A DNA stretch of 64,000 nt from Streptomyces sp. CA-210063 (lineage in GTDB: Bacteria; Actinomycetota; Actinomycetes; Streptomycetales; Streptomycetaceae): NCBI RefSeq assembly GCF_024612015.1, contig NZ_CP102512.1, positions 1,550,001-1,614,000 on the forward strand. The letters are read 5' to 3'. Under the pieces are notes generated by a model that saw nothing but the letters and a program-made list of their open reading frames with translations, ran no database searches and had not been told where the DNA came from. The first letter of the stretch is position 1. The number at the start of each line of letters is the position of its first letter. Shown here in pieces: positions 1 through 8,645 of the stretch. The translations under genes and the position numbers were made by a program.

Positions 1-1218
1 ACCAGCGACGACGGCGGGGAGAACTGGAAGGTCGGCGCGACGGACTCATGGCCGATCGCGGACGACGGCACATTCCGTCAGAAGCCGTCGGAGCTGACGC
101 TCGCCGAGCGCGCGGACGGCACGGTCCTGGTCAGCGGGCGCGAGCAGGACGGCACCGACCTCGGCCATCGCAGCCAGACCGTCAGCCGGGACGGCGGCAC
201 CACCTTCGCCGAACCCTTCCGGGCGCTTCCCGACTTCTACATGCCCCAGGTGCAGGGATCCGTGCTGCGCCTGGGCGACCGCATGCTGCTGGCCGGACCT
301 GCCGACCCCGACCGCCGCCGGACGATGGCGGTGCGCTCCTCCTACGACGGCGGACGCACCTGGGAGAGCGTGGACCGGGGCACGGTCGTCACCACCGACT
401 GGTCCGGCTACTCCGACCTGGTGCGGATCGGCGGTGACGGCGGCAGCGGCGACGATGTAGTGGGGCTGCTGTACGAGGGCGGCGCGGTCGACGCCCGGGA
501 CGAGATCCGCTTCGCCCGGTTCACGGAGGACTGGCTCCAGCCGCGCCGGGGCCCGGACCCGACGACACCCGACAAGGCGCCAGGCGGCAAGCGGGCGGCC
601 GTGCTCGGTGGCGCCCGGCCGACGGACGGCAGGTTCGGCGGCGCGATCGAGTTCGACGGCACCGACGACGCCGTACGGCTGCCGTACCGGTCCCAACTCC
701 CCCTCGGGACGAAGGACTTCACCGCGTCGCTCTGGTTCCGTTACTCGGCGACCAGCGGTGAGCAGCCGATGCTGTGGATGGGCGGGGTCGGGGCGTCGCA
801 GCCGCAGGTGTGGCTGCGCGGGGAGCCGGCGGCCGGGCGGTTGACCGGGCTGATCACCGTGCGGGACGGGGCCTCGCCCCCCCGGACCACGTCGGTACGG
901 TCCACGGGCGCGTACAACGACGGGCAGTGGCATCAGCTCGTGCTGCGGCGGGGTGGAGGGCAGCTCACCCTCTTCGTGGACGGGACGCCGTTCAGCACCG
1001 CCGACATCCCCGGATCGGTCAGCCGGAACTCGCCGTTCGGGGTGCACATCGGGCAACGGGTCGACAGCCGGGTCCACTTCACCGGGGCGATCGACGAAGT
1101 CCGCGTCCGGGACCGGGCGTTGAGCGACGCGGAGGTCGCCGGTCTCGGTACGCAGGACGCGCAGACGCGGGGCTCGATCCTGTGGTTGCCCATGGACCGG
1201 GTGGACGGAGGCAACTAA
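1..1218 (+). CDS. Sialidase-like protein with C-terminal LamG domain (5' end outside window)
   Basis: The reading frame is open from base 1 to the TAA at 1216-1218, so the N-terminus lies upstream; 405 residues are visible. The first part carries repeated Asp boxes (SDDGGENW at visible residues 2-9, then SRDGGTTF and SYDGGRTW), the hallmark of six-bladed sialidase/BNR propellers. The second part (about residues 195-390) looks like a laminin-G/concanavalin-like lectin fold, with FDGTDDAVRLP and a typical final strand IDEVRVRDRALS. It probably removes sialic acid or a related sugar from glycans outside the cell. The catalytic Arg triad and any signal peptide are not visible, so another BNR-repeat glycosidase remains possible. 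Confidence 0.8.
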   Translation, partial: TSDDGGENWKVGATDSWPIADDGTFRQKPSELTLAERADGTVLVSGREQDGTDLGHRSQTVSRDGGTTFAEPFRALPDFYMPQVQGSVLRLGDRMLLAGPADPDRRRTMAVRSSYDGGRTWESVDRGTVVTTDWSGYSDLVRIGGDGGSGDDVVGLLYEGGAVDARDEIRFARFTEDWLQPRRGPDPTTPDKAPGGKRAAVLGGARPTDGRFGGAIEFDGTDDAVRLPYRSQLPLGTKDFTASLWFRYSATSGEQPMLWMGGVGASQPQVWLRGEPAAGRLTGLITVRDGASPPRTTSVRSTGAYNDGQWHQLVLRRGGGQLTLFVDGTPFSTADIPGSVSRNSPFGVHIGQRVDSRVHFTGAIDEVRVRDRALSDAEVAGLGTQDAQTRGSILWLPMDRVDGGN

Positions 1219-1228
1219 CGTCCCTTCC

Positions 1229-2464
1229 GTGCCCGACGACGCAGGAGCACGACAGCGCACGGGGGCCGGACCGGTCCTGATCCTGGCACTGGTCCTGGCC
1301 CTCGCGGCCGTGCTGCTCACCGCCCTCCCGGACGACGACCGGGAGGGCGGCGCCACCTGCACGGCCCGTACGGTCCGGGACTGGGATCCGGACGCCTCCC
1401 TGACCGGCGAGTTCGCCCGCTACGGCGACGACGCGGCCCGCACCGACGACTGGACCGGCGGCGACGGCACCCACTCGGTGCGGCTCCCGGACGGACGCGT
1501 GCTGTGGCTGTTCTCGGACACCTATCTGGGCCAGGTGCACCCACCGCCCAACCCGGCCGGCGAGTCCGTGGCCTGGCGGGACGTCTCCACGCCCCTGGTG
1601 CGCAACTCGGCCGTGGTGATGTCCCCCTCGGGCCGCCTCGAATCCACGCTCCCGGCCCCGGTCTTCCCGGATCCGGCCCCGCGGCAGTGGCGCTGGCCGG
1701 TGGCCGCCCGGGTCGAGCCCCGCTCCCCCGGCTCGGCCGAACGGGTCGTACGGGTGCTGCTGTGGACCCGTACCGCCGGGCAGTCGCCGTGGATCTACGG
1801 GGTGCCGACGGCGACCGAGGTCGCCACGCTGTCGCTGCCCGATCTGCGGCTGGAGGGGATCACGACGGTGCTGGACCAGGGGTCGGTCGCCGATCCGGCC
1901 CGGCGGGTGCTGTTCGGTACGACGGCCGTGGACGCGGGCGAGTGGACGTACGTCTTCGGCGGCACCGACGCCCAGGCGGCCTCCCGGCCGACCTCGCACG
2001 CGTATGTGGCCCGGGTGCCGCGCGGCCGGCTCGGGGAGCCGGGGGCCTGGGAGTACTGGGACGGCTCGCGGTGGGCGGTGCGGGGGCGGCCGGCGGCGGT
2101 GCTCGGGAACGGGGCGGACAAGGGGGTGGGCAGCGCGTTCACCGTCGTACGCGACGGCCGTACGTATGTGCTGTTCACCATGGCGGCCGGGACCGAGGGA
2201 CTGACGACCGTCACCGCGTACTGGGCCTGCTCCCCCACCGGGCCCTGGCACGGGCCCACCAAGGGTTTCAGTCCGTCGCTGCCGGACGGCGGGGTCGCGG
2301 CGTACAACCCGCAGGCGCACGAGGCGGTCGACGGCGATCGGCTGGTCCTGAGTTACGACGTCAACTGGCTGGACGCCGACGCGGCCTCGGCGCAGCTGAA
2401 CATCACGCGGAACGTGTCCTTGTACCGACCTCGGTTCGTATCGCTTCGTCTCGCCGCTCCGTGA
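1229..2464 (+). CDS. Membrane-anchored beta-propeller-like protein (DUF4185/DUF5005-like)
   Basis: This 411-residue protein starts at GTG 1229, ten bases after the sialidase stop, so the two are probably co-transcribed. One hydrophobic segment (about residues 13-35) should anchor or export it. The rest resembles five-bladed propeller proteins of the DUF4185/DUF5005 type: a strand with LWLFSDTYLG near residue 90, and later YVFGGTDA and YNPQAHEAV. Those families resemble GH43-type folds but have no firm activity, so I assign none. The neighbour suggests a role at the cell surface in glycan handling. Its last 62 bases overlap the tail of the convergent transporter gene. Confidence 0.6.
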   Translation: MPDDAGARQRTGAGPVLILALVLALAAVLLTALPDDDREGGATCTARTVRDWDPDASLTGEFARYGDDAARTDDWTGGDGTHSVRLPDGRVLWLFSDTYLGQVHPPPNPAGESVAWRDVSTPLVRNSAVVMSPSGRLESTLPAPVFPDPAPRQWRWPVAARVEPRSPGSAERVVRVLLWTRTAGQSPWIYGVPTATEVATLSLPDLRLEGITTVLDQGSVADPARRVLFGTTAVDAGEWTYVFGGTDAQAASRPTSHAYVARVPRGRLGEPGAWEYWDGSRWAVRGRPAAVLGNGADKGVGSAFTVVRDGRTYVLFTMAAGTEGLTTVTAYWACSPTGPWHGPTKGFSPSLPDGGVAAYNPQAHEAVDGDRLVLSYDVNWLDADAASAQLNITRNVSLYRPRFVSLRLAAP

Positions 2465-3500
2465 CCGCAGGTTCCACCGGGTCCTTGGCCCGGCGTTTGG
2501 CGATGACCGCGCAGACCATGAGCTGCATCTGGTGGAACAGCATCAGCGGCAGCACGGCGAGGGAGGCCTCGGCGCCGAACAGGACGCTCGCCATGGGCAG
2601 CCCGGAGGCGAGGGACTTCTTGGAGCCGGCGAACTGGATGGTGATCCGGTCCGCCCGGTCGAAGCGCAGGGCTTTCGCGCCGTACCAGGTGAGCAGCAGC
2701 ATTACCGCGAGCAGCACGGCCTCGACGGCGAGCAGACCGGCGAGCCGAAGGGGGCTGACCTGGCTCCAGATCCCGCGCACCATGCCCTCGCTGAAGGCGA
2801 CGTAGACGACGAGGAGGATCGAGCCGCGGTCGACCAGGGCGAGGATCTGCTTGTGGCGGGTGATGAAGCCGCCGATCCAGCGGCGGGCGACCTGCCCGGC
2901 GAGGAACGGCACCAGCAGCTGGAGCACGATCTTCAGCAGCGAGTCGGCGGAGAAGCCGCCGACGCTGCCGCCCAGCAGGCTCGCCGCGAGCAGCGGGGTG
3001 ATGACGATGCCCGCGAGGGAGGAGAAGGAGCCCGCGCAGATCGCGGCCGGCACATTGCCGCGGGCCATCGAGGTGAAGGCGATCGACGACTGGACGGTCG
3101 ACGGGACGAGGGTGAGGAAGAGCAGACCGGTGTAGAGGGAGTGGTTCAGGAACACCGGTTCGAGACCGCGGGCGGCCAGGCCCAGCAGCGGGAAGACGAC
3201 GAAGGTGCAGGTCAGGACGGTGACATGCAGCCGCCAGTGCTTGAGGCCGTCCAGTGCCTCGCGGGTGGAGAGCCGGGCGCCGTAGAGGAAGAACAGGAAG
3301 GCGATCGCGGCCGTGGACGCGCCCGACGCGACCTCGGCGGCCGTACCCCGCGCCGGGAGGAGAGCCGCGATGCCCACCGTCCCGAGCAACAGCAGGATGT
3401 ACGGGTCGATCGGCATCCAACTCGGCCACTGCAGGCGTTTCACGGTGCTCCACGTACGTTCGATGAGGGTGCGTCGGAGGGCCGGAAGGCCCCTCCCCAT
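2403..3500 (-). CDS. Bile acid:sodium symporter family transporter (SBF-like, YfeH type)
   Basis: This 365-residue integral membrane protein has about ten hydrophobic helices and the SBF-like pattern: FLFFLYGARLSTREA in the second helix, VPSTVQSSIAFTSMARGN in the middle and AGSKKSLASGLPMA near residue 300. Those polar crossing segments match the YfeH/PF13593 branch of the bile-acid:Na+ symporter superfamily. It should carry an organic anion; the substrate is unknown. ATG 3500 is preceded by GGAGGAGG. The divergent LysR gene begins 86 bp away and probably controls it. The C-terminal coding end overlaps the convergent propeller gene. Confidence 0.88.
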   Translation of the reverse strand: MGRGLPALRRTLIERTWSTVKRLQWPSWMPIDPYILLLLGTVGIAALLPARGTAAEVASGASTAAIAFLFFLYGARLSTREALDGLKHWRLHVTVLTCTFVVFPLLGLAARGLEPVFLNHSLYTGLLFLTLVPSTVQSSIAFTSMARGNVPAAICAGSFSSLAGIVITPLLAASLLGGSVGGFSADSLLKIVLQLLVPFLAGQVARRWIGGFITRHKQILALVDRGSILLVVYVAFSEGMVRGIWSQVSPLRLAGLLAVEAVLLAVMLLLTWYGAKALRFDRADRITIQFAGSKKSLASGLPMASVLFGAEASLAVLPLMLFHQMQLMVCAVIAKRRAKDPVEPAVTERRDEAIRTEVGTRTRSA

Positions 3501-3554
3501 CGTCCTCCTCCGACCCGTGATCGGGAATCCGTCATACCGCTCTTACTGTGATCG

Positions 3555-3568
3555 CTTATTGCGATAAG
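3555..3568. promoter_or_regulatory. Palindrome, candidate LysR operator
   Basis: CTTAT-TGCG-ATAAG is a perfect inverted repeat containing the LysR-type T-N-A pattern. It lies 18 bp before the LysR start and 54 bp before the divergent transporter start. This placement is typical for an autoregulating LysR protein that also controls its neighbour. Function is inferred. Confidence 0.5.
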
Positions 3569-3586
3569 GGGAGTACGGTTGACCGT

Positions 3587-4462
3587 ATGTACGACCCCTC
3601 CCATCTGCGTACCTTCCTCGCCGTGGCCCAGACGCTGAGCTTCACGCAGGCCGCTCGGCGGCTGGGGCTGCGCCAGTCCACGGTCAGCCAGCACGTACGC
3701 CGCCTGGAGGACGCGACCGGGCGGCAGCTGTTCTCGCGGGACACCCACTCCGTGGAGCTGACGGAGGACGGCGAGGCCATGCTCGGCTTCGCCCGGCGGC
3801 TCCTCGAGGTGCACGAGCAGGCGACGGCGTTCTTCACCGGGACGCGGCTGCGCGGGCGGCTGCGGTTCGGCGCCTCGGAGGACTTCGTGCTGACCCGGCT
3901 CCCGGAGATCCTGGAGGCCTTCCGGCACGACCATCCCGAGGTGGACCTGGAGTTGACCGTCGAGCTCTCGGGCACGCTGCACGAGCAGCTCGCGGCGGGC
4001 AAGCTCGACCTGGTCCTGGCGAAGAGGCGCCCGGAGGATCCGCGCGGTGAACCCGTCTGGACGGACCGGCTGGTGTGGATCGGCGCGGAACGGCTCCGCC
4101 TCGACCCCGACCGTCCGGTCCCGTTGATCGTCTACCCGCCGCCGGGCATCACCCGCGCGCTGGCCCTGGAGGCGCTGGAGCGCGAGGGCCGCGCCTGGCA
4201 CATCGCCTGCACCAGCGGCAGCCTCAACGGCCTCATCGCGGCCGCCCGCGCCGGCCTCGGCGTGATGGCGCATTCCCGTCGCCTGGTACCCCCTGGTCTG
4301 GTCCGGGTCCCGGAGCGGGCGGGACTGCCGGAACTCGGCGAGGTCGACTTCGTCCTCGTCCACGGCCGCCGTCCGGGAGCCGCGTCGAGCGCGGCGGACG
4401 CCCTCGCCGCGGCGATCCTCTCCGGCGGCGACCGGCTCCACGGCCGCGCGCGAGGGATGTGA
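3587..4462 (+). CDS. LysR-family transcriptional regulator
   Basis: The 291-residue protein begins MYDPSHLRTFLAVAQ, the canonical LysR N-terminus, so ATG 3587 is preferred over an in-frame GTG at 3548, which would place the operator palindrome inside the gene. The winged helix-turn-helix covers residues 1-60 (SFTQAARRLGLRQSTVSQHVRRLE). A periplasmic-binding-like effector domain follows (about 88-285). The divergent SBF transporter is the likely target, perhaps induced by the transported compound. ArgP- and GltC-like members have similar architecture, so the ligand cannot be told from sequence. Confidence 0.92.
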   Translation: MYDPSHLRTFLAVAQTLSFTQAARRLGLRQSTVSQHVRRLEDATGRQLFSRDTHSVELTEDGEAMLGFARRLLEVHEQATAFFTGTRLRGRLRFGASEDFVLTRLPEILEAFRHDHPEVDLELTVELSGTLHEQLAAGKLDLVLAKRRPEDPRGEPVWTDRLVWIGAERLRLDPDRPVPLIVYPPPGITRALALEALEREGRAWHIACTSGSLNGLIAAARAGLGVMAHSRRLVPPGLVRVPERAGLPELGEVDFVLVHGRRPGAASSAADALAAAILSGGDRLHGRARGM

Positions 4463-4795
4463 CGGGCGGGCCGGGCGCGAAGCGGCGCGTCCCGGCTCCG
4501 TCGGTGCGGCGGACGTGAGCGGCATTCGCCTTTCCCCGGTGGCAGCGGGCGCGCCCGAGGCCAGAGCGTGTCCATAGGGTCGCGCACCGTAACCTGAGCG
4601 TGCGGGTTCGGTGGAGATTGCGGTGCCGGGACGTACTCCGCCGTCAGGAATTACGCCGGATACCTCCCCATCCACGTCATTTTTCGGCGCCGAGCTTCGC
4701 CCTGTGTTCCCATGCGCCCCCTCCACAACCCCTCCCGCCCGTTCTCCCGGTGAGGTAGCTTTCACGCGCTGTGCGGAGCGCCACGAGGAGCGGGT
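4463..4795. other. Intergenic region upstream of the acyl-CoA synthetase
   Basis: A 333-bp non-coding stretch. It contains a comparatively AT-rich patch near 4648-4690, where the synthetase promoter may lie, and a Shine-Dalgarno-like CGAGGAG at 4784-4790 ahead of the TTG start. I see no clear operator, RNA gene or conserved small protein in it. Confidence 0.5.
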
Positions 4796-6622
4796 TTGCG
4801 CGAGTTCACCAACCCTCCGTTGGCGTCGGCGCCGCCGGTGGGCGGCCTGGCCGACGTCGTCTTCGAGTACGCCCAGGAGGACCCGAACTACATCGCGCTC
4901 GGCCGCAAGGACGAGCTGGGCGAGTGGCGTGACGTGACCTCCGCGGAGTTCCGCGACGAGGTGCTCGCGCTGGCCAAGGGCCTGCTCGCGCAGGGCATCC
5001 GGTTCGGCGACCGGGTCGCCATCATGTGCCGTACACGCTACGAGTGGACCCTCTTCGACTACGCCCTGTGGACCATCGGCGCCCAGGTCGTCCCCGTCTA
5101 CCCGACCTCCTCCGCCGAGCAGGTCTTCTGGATGCTGTACGACTCGCAGTGCACGGCGGCCATGGTCGAACACGAGGACCACGCGATGACCATCGCCACG
5201 GTCATCGACCGGCTGCCCCAGCTGCGCCGGCTCTGGCAGCTGGACGAGGGCGCGGTGCGGGAGCTGTACGAGTCGGGCGCGCACCTCGACGACGAGGTGG
5301 TGCACCGGCACCGGCGGGCCGTGACCCCGGAGTCGATCGCGACGATCATCTACACGTCCGGCACGACGGGCCGCCCCAAGGGCTGTGTCATCTCGCACGC
5401 CAACTTCATGGTCGAGGCGGACACGGTCATCGAGCGCTGGGCGCCCCTGTTCAAGTCCCGCAAGGGCGACGAGGCGGCGACGCTGCTGTTCCTGCCGCTC
5501 GCGCATGTCTTCGGGCGGATGGTGCAGGTCGCCGGGATCCGCGGAAAGGTGAAGTTCGGTCATCAGCCGCAGCTCAACGCGGCCGTCCTGCTGCCGGACC
5601 TCGCCGCCTTCAAGCCGACCTTCTTCCTCGCGGTGCCGTACATCTTCGAGAAGGTCTTCAACGCGAGCCGCCGCAAGGCCGAACGGGAGGGCAGGTCCGG
5701 CCCGTTCGAGAAGGCCGTCGAGGTCGCCGTGAAGTACGCGGACGCGATGGAGGCGAGGGCCTGGGGCATCGGGCCCGGCCCGTCGGCGGGCCTGCGGATG
5801 CAGCACCAGTTCTTCGACAAGGTCGTCTACGGCAAGATCCGGGAGGCGATGGGCGGCCGTATCAAGTACGCGATGTCCGGCGGCTCGGCGATGGACCGGC
5901 GGCTCGGGCTGTTCTTCGCGGGCGCCGGCGTCCATATCTTCGAGGGGTACGGCCTCACCGAGTGTACGGCGGCCGCGACCGCCAACCCGCCGGAGCGCAC
6001 CCGCTACGGCACGGTCGGCCAGGCCATCCCGGGCATGACCGTGCACATCGCGGACGACGGCGAGATCTGGCTGCGCGGCCCCAATGTCTTCCAGGGTTAC
6101 CTCAACAACCCCAAGGCCACCGACGAGACCCTGCACGAGGGCTGGCTCGCCACCGGCGACCTGGGCTCCCTCGACGAGGACGGCTATCTCACCATCACCG
6201 GGCGCAAGAAGGAGATCCTGGTGACCTCGGGCGGCAAGAGCGTCTCGCCCGCGATCCTGGAGGAGCGGGTGCGCGACCATCCGCTGGTCGCCCAGTGCAT
6301 CGTCGTCGGCAACGACCGGCCGTACATCGCCGCCCTGGTCACCCTGGACTCCGAGGCGGTCGAGCACTGGCTGCAGATGCACGGCAAGCCGAAGCCGGCA
6401 CCGGCCGAGCTGGTACGCGATCCGGAGCTGGAGACCGAGGTGCGGCGGGCGGTGGTCGCCGCCAACACCCTGGTCTCGCAGGCCGAGTCGATCCGTACGT
6501 TCCGGATCCTCGCGCACCAGTTCACCGAGGAGCACGGCCTGTTGACGCCTTCGCTGAAGCTGAAGCGGAAGGCGATCGAGAAGGCGTACACGACCGAGGT
6601 GGAGGCGCTGTACCGGGCGTGA
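4796..6622 (+). CDS. Long-chain fatty acid-CoA ligase (AMP-forming)
   Basis: This 608-residue enzyme activates fatty acids to acyl-CoA via an acyl-adenylate. Visible ANL-superfamily motifs are the P-loop IYTSGTTGRPKGC (about residues 184-196), GYGLTECTAA (about 386), TGDLGSLDEDGYL and GRKKEILVTSGGK with the C-terminal catalytic lysine region (about 455-482). Length fits the FadD15/ACSL group. The start is TTG 4796 with CGAGGAG six bases upstream. It stands alone on its strand and probably serves lipid uptake, beta-oxidation or membrane lipid turnover. Confidence 0.93.
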   Translation: MREFTNPPLASAPPVGGLADVVFEYAQEDPNYIALGRKDELGEWRDVTSAEFRDEVLALAKGLLAQGIRFGDRVAIMCRTRYEWTLFDYALWTIGAQVVPVYPTSSAEQVFWMLYDSQCTAAMVEHEDHAMTIATVIDRLPQLRRLWQLDEGAVRELYESGAHLDDEVVHRHRRAVTPESIATIIYTSGTTGRPKGCVISHANFMVEADTVIERWAPLFKSRKGDEAATLLFLPLAHVFGRMVQVAGIRGKVKFGHQPQLNAAVLLPDLAAFKPTFFLAVPYIFEKVFNASRRKAEREGRSGPFEKAVEVAVKYADAMEARAWGIGPGPSAGLRMQHQFFDKVVYGKIREAMGGRIKYAMSGGSAMDRRLGLFFAGAGVHIFEGYGLTECTAAATANPPERTRYGTVGQAIPGMTVHIADDGEIWLRGPNVFQGYLNNPKATDETLHEGWLATGDLGSLDEDGYLTITGRKKEILVTSGGKSVSPAILEERVRDHPLVAQCIVVGNDRPYIAALVTLDSEAVEHWLQMHGKPKPAPAELVRDPELETEVRRAVVAANTLVSQAESIRTFRILAHQFTEEHGLLTPSLKLKRKAIEKAYTTEVEALYRA

Positions 6623-6653
6623 GCCCACCCGGGCCGACCACTCCCCCGTGCGG

Positions 6654-7436
6654 TCAGAGCAGTTGGTAGCCCCGCATGTTCCGCAGCAGCATGTGGCAGT
6701 TCTGCAGGGAGCCCGAGGTGTCGCCCAGGGAGCGGTAGATGCCCCACTTGGGGCGCAGCCGGTCGGCGAGGAACGTGTCGACGCCGGTGCGGGAGACGTC
6801 GATGAGCGTCGTCGAGCCCTTCTTGAGGATCCAGCGCACGGAACCGGCCGAGCCGTTGCCGACCTTGACCTGGAAGTCGACGTCGACCCAGGAGTTGTGC
6901 AGGGGTGTCAGGTCGGTGCGGCCGATGAGGACGTCGTCGATGGGCAGCTTCAGTTCGATGGTCTGCGCGCCGTTCACCCGGCGCAGGGACTGCACGACGA
7001 GGGGCGAGGTCCCGCTGCCCGGCTGCTTCATCTGCATGATGTGCGTGAAGCTGGTGGTCGCCTTCAGTGAACTCGGCAGGTACATCCCGTAGGTGACGCG
7101 CCAGGTCTGCCCCTCGGTCCACCGCAGGAAGCCGCTGCCCGTGCGCAGGCCTGTGACCTCCTGGCGCTGGCGGTCGGTCGAGGTGTCGCGGTCGACGGTG
7201 TGCATGTCGAACCGCCAGGTGTCGCCGGTGGCGTAGATGTGGGGCGCGGCGGAGGTGTGCGAGTCGGCGCGGTCGTCCTCGATGGTCTCGAAGGCACGCA
7301 GCCCCTCGGCGCTCGCCGACGGGGACCACTTCAGCTGCCAGGTGGCGGCGTGCGCGGCGGGGGCCGGCAGCCCGACTGTCGCCGCGGCGGCACCGCCGAG
7401 CGCGGCGCCGAGGAGGTTCCTTCGCGTGGGGGTCAT
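6654..7436 (-). CDS. Tat-exported polysaccharide-lyase-like protein
   Basis: A 260-residue protein starting MTPTRRNLLGAALGG, a clear twin-arginine signal ending near AHA-A at about residue 31. ATG 7436 is chosen because it places the signal at the N-terminus. The mature part is beta-rich with WRFDMHT, RQRQEVTGLR and ITHIMQMKQ-like strands, resembling heparin-lyase-I or glucuronan-lyase jelly-roll proteins. It could cleave uronic-acid polysaccharides outside the cell, which would suit the cell-wall-degrading genes downstream. The family assignment is from pattern only, and the active site cannot be confirmed. Confidence 0.65.
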   Translation of the reverse strand: MTPTRRNLLGAALGGAAAATVGLPAPAAHAATWQLKWSPSASAEGLRAFETIEDDRADSHTSAAPHIYATGDTWRFDMHTVDRDTSTDRQRQEVTGLRTGSGFLRWTEGQTWRVTYGMYLPSSLKATTSFTHIMQMKQPGSGTSPLVVQSLRRVNGAQTIELKLPIDDVLIGRTDLTPLHNSWVDVDFQVKVGNGSAGSVRWILKKGSTTLIDVSRTGVDTFLADRLRPKWGIYRSLGDTSGSLQNCHMLLRNMRGYQLL

Positions 7437-7668
7437 GGGCCATCCTTCACGTATGTGACCAGGATTCACCGATGTGCGTTGACGCAGAGGACAGAATCCC
7501 TGCGTGACCGTGCTCGGTCAATGGTCCAGACCGATACCCTGGAACGGCCGGGTCCAATTCCGGCCAATCTGCGATTCGGGGCGCGAGGAGACCGCTCAGG
7601 AATGCATCGCGCGCCGTGATCGTTGACGATGGGAAGTACCACCCGACCGACTTAAGGATCGAGAGCTC

Positions 7669-8505
7669 GTGAGCAGCAAGGTCCCCCCGATCATCCTGAA
7701 CAACGGCGTCGAGATGCCCCAGCTGGGCTTCGGCGTGTGGCAGGTGCCGGACGACGAGGCCGAGCAGGCGGTCACCACGGCGCTGGAGGCCGGCTACCGC
7801 AGCATCGACACAGCCGCGATCTACGGCAACGAGGAGGGCACCGGCAAGGCCCTCGCCGCTTCCGGCGTCGCCCGCAAGGACCTCTTCGTCACCACCAAGC
7901 TCTGGAACAGCGATCAGGGCTACGACTCCACCCTGCGCGCCTTCGACGAGTCCCTGGACAAGCTCGGCCTGGAGTACGTGGACCTGTATCTGATCCACTG
8001 GCCGCTGCCGGCCCGGGGCACGTTCGTCGACACCTACAAGGCGTTCGAGAAGCTCCACGCCGACGGCCGCGCGAAGTCCATCGGTGTCTCCAACTTCCTT
8101 CCGGAGCACCTTCAGACGCTGATCGACGCCACGAACGTCATCCCGGCCGTCAACCAGATCGAGCTGCACCCGCATCTGCAGCAGCACGCGTCCCGTGAGT
8201 ACCACGCGGAGCAGGGCATCGCCACGGAGGCCTGGTCGCCGCTCGGCCAGGGCAAGGGTCTCCTGGAGGTCCCGGCGATCATCGCCATCGCGCAGAAGCA
8301 CGGCCGCACCCCGGCCCAGGTCGTGCTGCGCTGGCACCTCCAGCTGGGCAACGTGGTCATCCCCAAGTCCGTGACCCCGTCCCGTATCAAGGAGAACATC
8401 GAGGTCTTCGACTTCTCCCTGGACACCGAGGACATCGCCGCGATCAGCGCGCTGAACGAGGACCGGCGCATCGGCCCGGACCCGGCGACGTTCAACCAGG
8501 CCTGA
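7669..8505 (+). CDS. Aldo/keto reductase (2,5-didehydrogluconate reductase type)
   Basis: This 278-residue NADPH-dependent reductase of the DkgA/AKR5 group reduces aldehydes or ketones such as 2,5-diketo-D-gluconate or methylglyoxal. The catalytic tetrad is complete: Asp47 and Tyr52 in SIDTAAIYGN, Lys77 in TTKLWN and His110 in LIHWP. The NADPH-binding VIPKSVTPSRIKEN is near the C-terminus. The start is GTG 7669. It is monocistronic, followed by a strong hairpin terminator at 8560-8596. Confidence 0.93.
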   Translation: MSSKVPPIILNNGVEMPQLGFGVWQVPDDEAEQAVTTALEAGYRSIDTAAIYGNEEGTGKALAASGVARKDLFVTTKLWNSDQGYDSTLRAFDESLDKLGLEYVDLYLIHWPLPARGTFVDTYKAFEKLHADGRAKSIGVSNFLPEHLQTLIDATNVIPAVNQIELHPHLQQHASREYHAEQGIATEAWSPLGQGKGLLEVPAIIAIAQKHGRTPAQVVLRWHLQLGNVVIPKSVTPSRIKENIEVFDFSLDTEDIAAISALNEDRRIGPDPATFNQA

Positions 8506-8559
8506 GACCGGGCCCACGGCGACCGGGCCCACGGCTGACGCCTGCTCGCCGAGAGTGCG

Positions 8560-8596
8560 GAGACCGCCCGCCGGACGATTTCCGACGGGCGGTCTC
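8560..8596 (+). terminator. Rho-independent-type hairpin after the aldo/keto reductase
   Basis: An 11-bp perfect stem (GAGACCGCCCG at 8560-8570 with CGGGCGGTCTC at 8586-8596) encloses a 15-nt loop that can extend the stem further. It lies 55 bp after the reductase stop and before the convergent SDR gene, so it may stop transcription from both sides. Confidence 0.75.
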
Positions 8597-8645
8597 GTGC
8601 GTCGGGGGGGGCGGGCGGTGATCCCGGTCCCTGACGCCCGTGGTC

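Noticed and set aside
3440..6628. Very long open frame on the minus strand across the acyl-CoA synthetase gene
   Set aside because: It runs opposite the LysR and synthetase genes, has no recognisable family, is rich in Arg/Gly/Pro as expected of a shadow frame in GC-rich DNA, and lacks a ribosome site.
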